Of a stretch of 7,180 nucleotides of DNA, positions 1 through 6,540 are shown piece after piece. The DNA is taken from NCBI GenBank assembly GCA_017623335.1, contig JAGAPI010000226.1:1-7180 (forward strand), written 5' to 3'. Position 1 is the first letter of the stretch, and each line of letters starts with the position of its first letter. The notes below the pieces were generated by a model. The model did no database searches, was not told the DNA's origin, and worked only from the letters and a program-made list of their open reading frames with translations. This DNA comes from Prevotella sp. GTDB lineage: Bacteria; Bacteroidota; Bacteroidia; Bacteroidales; Bacteroidaceae. Made by a program: the position numbers and the translations under genes.

Positions 1-68
1 AATCCATTTGCGGCGATATAGAATATTGAAATTAAGTTGTTGAATTACTTTTTATCTGTATCCGTCCC

Positions 69-1046
69 TTAAATATTGGGAATCCACTTATCGTCAATTC
101 CGAATACATTTTCAATTGTAATCTTCGCAGCCTCTTTCTTTGTGAGCTGCCTGCTCCATGCGGCACGTCCGGCAGTGGCAGCCCCCTCACCGCTGTTGTT
201 GTACTCAAGATAGCGGGCAGTGTTCATGCGCTCCTTCTGCCAGTGATGCCATCCTTCGGGACGGATGTGCTTGCCAAGGCTGCAGTTCATAAACAGAGTG
301 TAGCCATAGTCGCGCCACGGGCGCCCAAGGTAAACCTTGTCCACACCGTCGGCACAAGTCAGACGGCAATTGTTGAACACATATCCAACGGGCACGTCCT
401 TGGGAGTGGATGCCGCAGTGACATAGGAATTGCTGCGGCTGAATATCTCGCAGTTCTCAAACCACGCAGTAGAGGGACCAAAGATGAAATCGGTGGTGCC
501 TTCGATGAGACAATCCTTGAAGAAAAGGCGTGTCGCGGTACCGCCGGTATAGATGGTGTCCTGATTGCCGAGAATGCGGCAGTTGATAAACACCAGCTTA
601 TCACCCTCGGTGTGAAGTGCCACTGCCTGTCCCAGCTTTGCAGCATTGTTCTCAATGGTGATGTTCTTGAATGTTATCATGTTGCCGTCCACCTTCACGG
701 TGTATGTCCGGAATGTACCCATATTACGCTCGGTACCGGGCAGCTTAATATTTGCGTGGTCGTCCCATGTTATGATAGTGCCTTCCTTACTCTCGCCGCA
801 TATCTCTATGTTCTGCAGCCATGCCGGTACAATAAGCTTTTCCTTGTACGTTCCATTCTTAACGTAAATCACTTTGTGATAATCCATAAACGCACGGCAA
901 ACCTCAATTGCCTCATCAACGGTGCGGAACTGCCCAGTGCCATCACGTGATACCACGATGGTGTCGGGATTATCATACGTACTTGCCGCCATACCTGCAA
1001 TGGCGGACATAGTCATTGCAACAAGTGTGATAAAAAATTTTTTCAT
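69..1046 (-). CDS. Secreted pectinesterase (carbohydrate esterase family 8)
   Basis: A pectin methylesterase that removes methyl esters from homogalacturonan, releasing methanol and opening pectin to lyases and hydrolases. The 325 residues begin with a type I signal peptide (MKKFFITLVAMTMSAIAGMA, cleavage near residues 21-22, no lipobox), so it acts in the periplasm or outside. The right-handed beta-helix CE8 signatures occur in order: GTYKE (65-69), QAVAL (140-144), NQDTIY (161-166, with general acid D163), DFIFG (186-190, nucleophile D186) and LGRPW (240-244, R242). All five are intact, so it should be active. The length is near that of a single-domain bacterial enzyme, with no carbohydrate-binding module. 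It lies 71 bp after rsh in the same direction. No SusC/SusD, lyase or regulator gene is visible within this window, so membership of a polysaccharide utilisation locus cannot be shown. Start choice: the ATG at 1044-1046, followed by an ideal signal peptide. Confidence 0.95.
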   Translation of the reverse strand: MKKFFITLVAMTMSAIAGMAASTYDNPDTIVVSRDGTGQFRTVDEAIEVCRAFMDYHKVIYVKNGTYKEKLIVPAWLQNIEICGESKEGTIITWDDHANIKLPGTERNMGTFRTYTVKVDGNMITFKNITIENNAAKLGQAVALHTEGDKLVFINCRILGNQDTIYTGGTATRLFFKDCLIEGTTDFIFGPSTAWFENCEIFSRSNSYVTAASTPKDVPVGYVFNNCRLTCADGVDKVYLGRPWRDYGYTLFMNCSLGKHIRPEGWHHWQKERMNTARYLEYNNSGEGAATAGRAAWSRQLTKKEAAKITIENVFGIDDKWIPNI

Positions 1047-1079
1047 TATGCTTTGTAGTTAGTTTTGTTTGTCTATATA

Positions 1080-1114
1080 ATAATTAATGTGTAGCCTATT
1101 GTTTATTTAATTAT
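1080..1114 (-). repeat. 8-bp AT-only inverted repeat in the rsh-pectinesterase spacer
   Basis: In the 71-bp AT-rich gap (1047-1117), ATAATTAA at 1080-1087 is the exact reverse complement of TTAATTAT at 1107-1114, with a 19-base loop between them. In the transcript direction it begins three bases after the rsh stop codon. The stem has only A-T pairs and no U-run directly after it, so it is a poor intrinsic terminator. It could be an operator half-site pair or simply chance in AT-rich DNA. I found no copy of the Bacteroides promoter pattern (TTTG ... TAnnTTTG) in this gap on the coding strand. Confidence 0.25.
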
Positions 1115-1117
1115 GAT

Positions 1118-3397
1118 TTAGCTGAGCTGTGTCACGCTCTCGATACCCTCCACATTCTTGAGGTTCTTGAGAATTGCCTGCAGGCCGTTGCGGTCGTGGA
1201 TCCGCAATATGAATTTTGCGTCAAACAATCCGTCCTTACAGTCGATGTCTACCTTCTTTATGTCCACATTCAACTCATTGCTTATCACTTCCACCACATC
1301 ATGAAGCAGCCCGATACGGTCGAGACCGTTCATCTGAATGCCTCCCTCAAAGAATATAGTACTGTGCATTTCCCATTTTGCATCAAGCAGACGGTTGCCG
1401 TAGCTTGTCTTCAGTTTCGATGCCACCTTGCATGAGCGCTTGTGAATCTCAATGCGGTTGTTGCTGTCGATAAATCCAAGAATATCGTCGCCTGGTATCG
1501 GATGGCAGCAGTGCATGAAGCGGTACTGGCGTATATTGTCATCAGTGATGATTATCGGTTTCTTCTTGTTGAAGTCTTTTGTCACCACAAACAGCTCTTC
1601 CTCCCTTTGCTTCTCTTCTTTCAGTATCTTCTTGTTCTGTTTTAGGAACGGCACATATTTTCTCCATCCTTTCTTCCCCACTCCCTCATTCTTGCCGCCG
1701 TTAAACAGTTCCTCTATGTCCTTGTCGCCAAGGATAATGGTCTTTTCTCCCAACTGGCGGAAAAAGTCATTACGGTCCTTGATATCGTGGAGCGAGGCAA
1801 GACGGTCAATGACAATGCTGCTGTACTCTATCTCGTTGTTTTTAAGGAAAGCGTTAAGAGTGTTTTCGCCAATTTTCTGTATCTCGCGGGCTTCGTGGCG
1901 CAGTATTGCCTGTATCTTGGCTTTCGCCTTGGCGGTGTACACAAAGTTTATCCACGCCGGCTGCACGTGCTGTGCCTTGGCAGTGAGTATCTCCACCTGG
2001 TCGCCACTCTTCAGCTTGTGGCTCAGCGGCACAAGCTTGTGGTTCACCTTGGCGCCTATGCAATGGCTGCCGAGGAATGAGTGTATGGTAAATGCAAAAT
2101 CGAGCGCTGTACAGTCTGCAGGCATAATCTTGATTTCGCCTTTTGGCGTAAACACGAAAATCTCATTGGCAAACAGGTTGAGCTTTATTGCATCGAGGAA
2201 ATCCATGGCATCAGGCTGAGGGTCGTCCAGAATCTCCTTTATGGTGTTAAGCCAGTCGTTAAGCTCGTTCTCGTCCTCAGTAAACTCGGCTGTCTCGCCG
2301 TCCTTGTATTTCCAGTGGGCGGCAAATCCCTGCTCTGCCACCTCGTCCATGCGGTCGCTTCGTATCTGCACCTCTATCCATCGGCCCTGCTTCGACATGA
2401 GTGTCACCTGCAGTGCCTGATAGCCGTTTGCCTTTGGATGGTTGAGCCAGTCGCGCAGACGGTCGGGATGGCTCTGATACAACTTGGTCAGCGCCACATA
2501 TATATTAAAGCATTCATTGATTTCGTTTTCGCGTTTTTGTGGAGTGAAGATTATTCGCACGGCAAGGATGTCGTAGATTTCCTCGAAGGTCACGTGCTTG
2601 TTCTGCATTTTGTTCCAGATGGAGTATGGAGTTTTCACCCTCTCCTTTATGGTGTATTTTATCCCCATTTGATTGAGCGACTCCTCAATGGGCTGTGTGA
2701 ACGAGTCGAACAGCTCATGACGTTTTTCCTCGGTATCGGCAAGTTTCTGCACAATGCTCTGGTATTTCTCCGGATGCTCATACTTGAAACTCAGATTTTC
2801 CAGTTCGCTCTTGATTTTGTTCAGTCCCAGACGGTTGGCAAGCGGTGCATATATATATAATGTCTCGCCGGCAATCTTATATTGTTTGTTGGGAGCCTGC
2901 GACGCCAGGGTACGCATATTGTGCAGACGGTCGCAGATTTTAATCAGAATCACGCGTATGTCGTCGCTCATGGTGAGCAGCAGCTTCTTGAAATTCTCAG
3001 CCTGTGCCGATGCCTTCTCGCCAAAGATGCCGCCGCTGATTTTTGTCAGTCCGTCGACTATCAGCGCCACCTTCTCACCAAACATATTGCTTATGTCATC
3101 AACGGTGTAGTCGGTGTCTTCCACCACATCGTGCAACAGGGCGGCACAAATGCTGGTACTGCCCAGTCCCACCTCTTCGGCGGCAATTTGCGCCACTGCT
3201 ATGGGGTGCATTATATATGGCTCGCCCGACAGACGGCGCACACCCTTATGTGCCTGCCGTGCAAAGTTGAAAGCTTTGGTTATGATATCCGTTTTTTTAC
3301 GGTGGCGTGTAGCCTGATAGGTGTCAATGAGATGCTGGAAGGCATCATTCACCATTTTTTCGTCAGCGGCATTGCGCATTGTCTCGTCGTCAGCCAT
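1118..3397 (-). CDS. rsh: Bifunctional (p)ppGpp synthetase/hydrolase, RelA/SpoT homologue (long RSH)
   Basis: A 759-residue long RSH enzyme that makes (p)ppGpp from ATP and GTP/GDP and hydrolyses it in the cytosol. Domain order: an HD hydrolase (about 35-195) with all metal/catalytic marks present (H50, HDVVED at 89-94, D156 and N160 in ICDRLHNMRTL); a synthetase (about 235-365) with VKTPYSIWNKM (254-264), D276 in YDILAVRI, GYQALQ (325-330) and E342 in EVQIRS; TGS (411-473); a helical region with a Lys/Glu-rich stretch (566-602); a zinc-finger/CC domain with HCCHPIPGDDILGF (629-642) and IHKRSC (651-656); and a C-terminal ACT (about 680-757). Both active sites appear complete, so the enzyme is probably bifunctional. 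One oddity is Gln330, where the family normally has His. The start ATG at 3395-3397 lies 22 bp after mltD. ATGs six and fourteen codons further in are possible but less natural. Last member of the compact cluster. Confidence 0.97.
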   Translation of the reverse strand: MADDETMRNAADEKMVNDAFQHLIDTYQATRHRKKTDIITKAFNFARQAHKGVRRLSGEPYIMHPIAVAQIAAEEVGLGSTSICAALLHDVVEDTDYTVDDISNMFGEKVALIVDGLTKISGGIFGEKASAQAENFKKLLLTMSDDIRVILIKICDRLHNMRTLASQAPNKQYKIAGETLYIYAPLANRLGLNKIKSELENLSFKYEHPEKYQSIVQKLADTEEKRHELFDSFTQPIEESLNQMGIKYTIKERVKTPYSIWNKMQNKHVTFEEIYDILAVRIIFTPQKRENEINECFNIYVALTKLYQSHPDRLRDWLNHPKANGYQALQVTLMSKQGRWIEVQIRSDRMDEVAEQGFAAHWKYKDGETAEFTEDENELNDWLNTIKEILDDPQPDAMDFLDAIKLNLFANEIFVFTPKGEIKIMPADCTALDFAFTIHSFLGSHCIGAKVNHKLVPLSHKLKSGDQVEILTAKAQHVQPAWINFVYTAKAKAKIQAILRHEAREIQKIGENTLNAFLKNNEIEYSSIVIDRLASLHDIKDRNDFFRQLGEKTIILGDKDIEELFNGGKNEGVGKKGWRKYVPFLKQNKKILKEEKQREEELFVVTKDFNKKKPIIITDDNIRQYRFMHCCHPIPGDDILGFIDSNNRIEIHKRSCKVASKLKTSYGNRLLDAKWEMHSTIFFEGGIQMNGLDRIGLLHDVVEVISNELNVDIKKVDIDCKDGLFDAKFILRIHDRNGLQAILKNLKNVEGIESVTQLS

Positions 3398-3419
3398 AGT
3401 CGTGGTGTTTTTAAAGTTA

Positions 3420-4772
3420 TTATCTTACTCTCAGTTTCTTTCCGGCACGTATATTATTACCCTTTATGCCGTTGAGCCGTTTCAACTTGGCAACGGTAGT
3501 ACCGTTTCGCTTCGCTATTTCAGAAAGGGTCTGCCCCTGCTTGATGGTAACACTTCTGCCGCCTCTTGCCCTGCCGTGCCTGCCACTGCGCGAACGCCGG
3601 CTCACTTTCGATGAGCTGCGGGTATATGTCGGCTCATCGTTCACCTCAACAATAGTGCGCTTGGTAATGAAGTCATCCGTGCGGTAGTTGTACACCGAGT
3701 CTTCCATATCAATAAACTTGCCGACATCGGTCATTGCCAGTCTCACCGTCAGATCCTCGCTCTCACCGGGAATAATGTCGTGGCGGTATTCCGGGTTTAA
3801 TGCGCGAAGCTGGTCAATGTCAAAGCCGCACACGTCGGCAATCTGCTGTAGGTGTACAGTCTTTTTCACAGCCACTGTGTCGGTCTGCGCCGGCAGTCGG
3901 GTGGTCATGGGGCAGATGTTGTGCTCGCTGTAGTAATTCATAACATAATTGGCTGCAATAAACGCCGGCACATATCCGCGTGTCTCCCTGGGCAGATAAG
4001 GATATATTTTCCAGTAGTCCTTCTCGCCGTTGGCGCGGTGTATTGCCTTGTTTATGGTGCTTGGACCGCAGTTGTAGGCAGCAATCACAAGATTCCAGTC
4101 GCCAAACACCTTATAGAGGTCGCTAAGATAATGGGCTGCCGCATACGATGCCTTCAGCGGGTCGCGGCGCTCATCCACAAGAGTGTTCACCTTCAGGTCG
4201 TAACGCTTGCCGGTGGTCACCATAAACTGCCACAGACCAGCCGCTCCCACCCGCGACACTGCATTGGGATTGAGTGCCGACTCTATCACCGGCAGATACT
4301 TCAACTCCAAAGGCAGTCCGTATGTCTCAAGTGCTTCTTCAAATATCGGCATATAGAAGTTCGATGCTCCGAGCATATAGCTCACCGAATGGCGCAGACG
4401 ACCTGTATATCTGTCGATAAACTTACGCACCACCTCGTTGTATGGCATTTCCATTGCAGTGGGCATACGCTTCAGACGGTCGATGTAAACGCCGGTCTCA
4501 TACACAGGGTTGACATCTTTCATACGGCAGTCGGGATCCTCTTCAAGATAAGTCTTCGACATATAGAGACTCATAAGACTGTCGAGGTCGTAGGTCATTG
4601 CCTCGGGAAAATCTATCACCTCGTCGTTGCCGTTGTCGTCCTTCACCACAATTTCATCGTCGGTAAGTGTTGTCTCGTCATCTAAATCGTCACTCTCGTC
4701 AATCTGTGCCAGCACAACACTGTTGCCGGCAAAAAACATGCTTATCGTTGCGAAAAATATTTTTCTATACAT
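3420..4772 (-). CDS. mltD: MltD-like membrane/periplasmic lytic murein transglycosylase with C-terminal LysM
   Basis: A lytic transglycosylase of the MltD/Slt type (GH23-like SLT fold), which cleaves the MurNAc-GlcNAc bond of peptidoglycan to give 1,6-anhydro ends. The 450 residues start with a signal peptide (1-22, cleaved after SVVLAQ or nearby). There is no lipobox cysteine, so unlike E. coli MltD it is probably not a lipoprotein. Next come a very acidic stretch (24-51) and the catalytic domain (about 105-290). Within it are ES in PVIESALNPNAVSRVGAAG (catalytic Glu164), GLWQFM (179-184) and AYNCGP (232-237), the three hallmark SLT motifs. A degenerate LysM-like segment follows (about 303-345), then a Ser/Arg-rich basic linker (384-407) and a clear LysM (408-450, with GQTLSEIAKRNGTT and IRAGKKLRVR). 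The start ATG at 4770-4772 is followed by an ideal signal peptide. It lies 27 bp after DUF5683 and 22 bp before rsh, so co-transcription is likely. Confidence 0.95.
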   Translation of the reverse strand: MYRKIFFATISMFFAGNSVVLAQIDESDDLDDETTLTDDEIVVKDDNGNDEVIDFPEAMTYDLDSLMSLYMSKTYLEEDPDCRMKDVNPVYETGVYIDRLKRMPTAMEMPYNEVVRKFIDRYTGRLRHSVSYMLGASNFYMPIFEEALETYGLPLELKYLPVIESALNPNAVSRVGAAGLWQFMVTTGKRYDLKVNTLVDERRDPLKASYAAAHYLSDLYKVFGDWNLVIAAYNCGPSTINKAIHRANGEKDYWKIYPYLPRETRGYVPAFIAANYVMNYYSEHNICPMTTRLPAQTDTVAVKKTVHLQQIADVCGFDIDQLRALNPEYRHDIIPGESEDLTVRLAMTDVGKFIDMEDSVYNYRTDDFITKRTIVEVNDEPTYTRSSSKVSRRSRSGRHGRARGGRSVTIKQGQTLSEIAKRNGTTVAKLKRLNGIKGNNIRAGKKLRVR

Positions 4773-4799
4773 TTATGTCTGTTATATGTTTAAGTTACT

Positions 4800-5606
4800 T
4801 TAAAAATTCAAGCTGCACTGCAACCCCACCGATGAGTTGTCCAACGGATTGGCGGATGTAAATGTGCCCTTATTATGCATGATGGCAGGCCTCACCTTCA
4901 TGCTCAGGTCTTTTGAAATGTCAAACTCCGACAGCTCTGCGTCCACGTAGGCATCGATAACCGACAGGGCGTAAACGCCTATCAGACAGAAGAAACTCAT
5001 ATCGCGCCAACGGCGGTATTTGTCCTTACGCTTCTTGAATATCGTCTTGTAGCGCTCAATGTTCGACTCATTGATTTGGTTGCCAAGATGCAGGAACTTG
5101 TTATAGCTCTGCGTGTTTGGGTCGCTGTCCATTATGTCGAGATATGCCTGCGAGTAGTCCTTGTACATGGTGTTGTTCCACGTCATGGCATACAGACAGC
5201 CCATCATGCCTCCGTAGACTAACGGCAACTTCCAGTACTTACGGTTATAGATTTGCCCTCCGCCCGGTATGACCAATGCCATCCACAATGCTTTCTGCGG
5301 CTTAGGAGTCCATGTGCTCCAGTCGCGTGGAATCTTCACCACCACCGCCGAGTCGTTTTTGCCGATAACGCTGTTGCCCACTGCCAGCGAGTCAACTTTG
5401 TCCTTCAGTTTTTTGTTGCGCTTGGCAGCTTTCACCTTATTTTTCATACTCACGCTTTGCAGCAATGAGTCAGCGGTGTGTGTCAGTTCCCCAGGGTGCA
5501 TCAACGAGTCGGTTCTCATCGGCTCCTGCGCCATGGATTGTAACAGCATGGCAACGGTCATCAGTAAGGCTGTCGTCAGTCTTTTCATGCTTACTGATAT
5601 GTTCAT
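4800..5606 (-). CDS. DUF5683-family envelope protein
   Basis: A conserved Bacteroidota protein of unknown function, recognised as DUF5683 from the core PGGGQIYNRKYWKLPLVYGG (residues 114-133, numbered from this start). From the ATG at 5604-5606 it has 268 residues. An ATG at 5622-5624 would add 6 residues and overlap parB by 17 bp; one at 5586-5588 (MKRLTTALLM) would give the most compact signal peptide. I prefer 5606 because it begins one base after the parB stop, though 5588 is also plausible. Visible parts are an N-terminal signal peptide ending near QSMAQ; a polar, Lys-rich stretch (about 55-70); a hydrophobic hairpin-like region (106-143) around the Gly-rich motif; a second hydrophobic segment (about 203-221, ending DAYVDAEL); and a short C-terminal strand-like tail ending in Phe. 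The PG-x-GQ-x-Y pattern resembles TM2-type motifs. The protein is probably envelope-located. No enzymatic motif is evident. Confidence 0.88.
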   Translation of the reverse strand: MNISVSMKRLTTALLMTVAMLLQSMAQEPMRTDSLMHPGELTHTADSLLQSVSMKNKVKAAKRNKKLKDKVDSLAVGNSVIGKNDSAVVVKIPRDWSTWTPKPQKALWMALVIPGGGQIYNRKYWKLPLVYGGMMGCLYAMTWNNTMYKDYSQAYLDIMDSDPNTQSYNKFLHLGNQINESNIERYKTIFKKRKDKYRRWRDMSFFCLIGVYALSVIDAYVDAELSEFDISKDLSMKVRPAIMHNKGTFTSANPLDNSSVGLQCSLNF

Positions 5607-5607
5607 C

Positions 5608-6531
5608 TTAGTTGTTACGGGCATCCAGCGCGTTCATTATCTTTTCCAGTTGTTCCTCGTTGTCAAAGGCTATGCTTATCTTGCCCTTGCCCTTTGGCGA
5701 GCAGGTCATCTGCACCTTTGTTCCGAAAAACTGTGCCAACCTGTCTTTCAACAGATTGAACTCCTCGGGCAGCTGCGCCTTCGATGCTATGGTCTTGCTT
5801 CCCGACTTTATGTCCTCGCCGCTGTTGAGCATCTTCACCATCTCCTCAACCTGGCGCACCGAATAGTTTTTTTTCTGTATCTCATGGAACAATCTCAGCT
5901 GCATGCTCGGACTTTCCAGAGCCAGCAGCGCACGGGCATGTCCCATGTCTATATCCTTGTTCTTCAGTGCCATCTGCACCGGTGCAGGCAGTTTGAGCAA
6001 ACGCATGAAGTTGGTCACTGCGGTGCGGCTCTTGCCCACCCGCTGCGAAATCTTTTCCTGAGTCATTCCCGCCGTCTCAGCCAGATGCTGATAGGCGAGT
6101 GCTATCTCTATGGCGTTTAGGTCCTCACGCTGGATATTCTCCACCAGCGCCATTTCCATCACAGTCTCGTCGCTGGCGGTGCGTATGTATGCCGGCACGG
6201 TGGCAAGTCCTGCCAGCTGCGATGCTCTCCAGCGGCGCTCGCCTGCTATTATCTGATAGTGGTCGCTGTCAATCTGGCGCAGGGTTATGGGCTGCACTAT
6301 GCCTATCTCCCTGATGCTGTTTGCCAGTTCCTGCAATGCCTCTTCGTCAAACTCGCGGCGGGGCTGGTTGGGATTGGGTGTTATCTGTGTCACTGCCACC
6401 TCGTTGATGCTCGACGAGCCTTGTGTCTTCAGCTCGCCGGTCTCTATCAGCGCATCGAGCCCGCGGCCGGAGCCTATATCGTCCAAGCCGCGTCCAAGGA
6501 CACTGCCTGTATATTTTTTTCTTACTGCCAT
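5608..6531 (-). CDS. parB: ParB/Spo0J chromosome-partitioning CTPase
   Basis: A 307-residue ParB/Spo0J protein, of normal family length. ParB binds parS, uses CTP to clamp and slide on DNA, and stimulates ParA. Domain order: a basic N-terminal tail carrying the ParA-stimulating GRGLDALI motif (residues 22-29, preceded by an extra GRGLD at 13-17); the ParB/Srx CTP-binding domain from about 43, with NPNQPRREF (53-61), GERRWRA (98-104) and ENIQRE (131-136); a helix-turn-helix with GMTQEKISQRVGKSRTAV (155-172); the GHARALLAL segment (197-205); and a C-terminal dimerisation domain (about 252-307). The ATG at 6529-6531 directly precedes a typical MAVRKK start and has an A-rich leader without a Shine-Dalgarno, which is normal for Bacteroidota. 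All catalytic and CTP-contact motifs look intact. The gene is sandwiched between parA and DUF5683. An A8 run at 5867-5874 forms an in-frame slippery heptamer. No strong parS site was found nearby. Confidence 0.97.
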   Translation of the reverse strand: MAVRKKYTGSVLGRGLDDIGSGRGLDALIETGELKTQGSSSINEVAVTQITPNPNQPRREFDEEALQELANSIREIGIVQPITLRQIDSDHYQIIAGERRWRASQLAGLATVPAYIRTASDETVMEMALVENIQREDLNAIEIALAYQHLAETAGMTQEKISQRVGKSRTAVTNFMRLLKLPAPVQMALKNKDIDMGHARALLALESPSMQLRLFHEIQKKNYSVRQVEEMVKMLNSGEDIKSGSKTIASKAQLPEEFNLLKDRLAQFFGTKVQMTCSPKGKGKISIAFDNEEQLEKIMNALDARNN

Positions 6532-6540
6532 TGTTGTCGT

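Noticed and set aside
1..68. Possible terminator or gene downstream of the pectinesterase
   Set aside because: Only a 4-bp imperfect hairpin could be drawn and no open frame with a plausible product is visible.
243..950. Plus-strand open frame (235 codons) opposite the pectinesterase
   Set aside because: Antisense to an intact CE8 gene and without any motif that I recognise.
939..954. Possible parS site: ATCACGTGAT palindrome containing the CACGTG core
   Set aside because: Only the core and part of one arm match the TGTTnCACGTGAAACA consensus; the left arm has no match. It lies inside the pectinesterase gene and encodes conserved residues (SRDGTG). CACGTG at 2591-2596 and 1964-1969 match even less well.
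1032..1043. A6T6 palindrome directly after the pectinesterase start codon
   Set aside because: It simply encodes KKFF of the signal peptide (Lys-Lys then Phe-Phe), a common arrangement; no sign of a regulatory role.
2849..2859. AT dinucleotide repeat and nearby homopolymer runs in rsh (also A7 at 3292-3298)
   Set aside because: They encode normal residues (YIYAP and RKKTD) in a conserved frame, and the gene is intact; no evidence of phase variation.
1452..2860. Plus-strand open frames of about 255-259 codons opposite rsh
   Set aside because: They overlap each other and lie inside a complete RSH gene with conserved domains; no protein family features.
3852..4685. Long plus-strand open frame (277 codons) opposite mltD
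   Set aside because: Fully antisense to a gene with intact catalytic motifs; His/Cys-rich composition typical of a shadow frame.
5269..6120. Long plus-strand open frame (283 codons) opposite parB and DUF5683
   Set aside because: It is antisense to two well-supported genes, has no recognisable domain, and reflects codon bias of the real genes.
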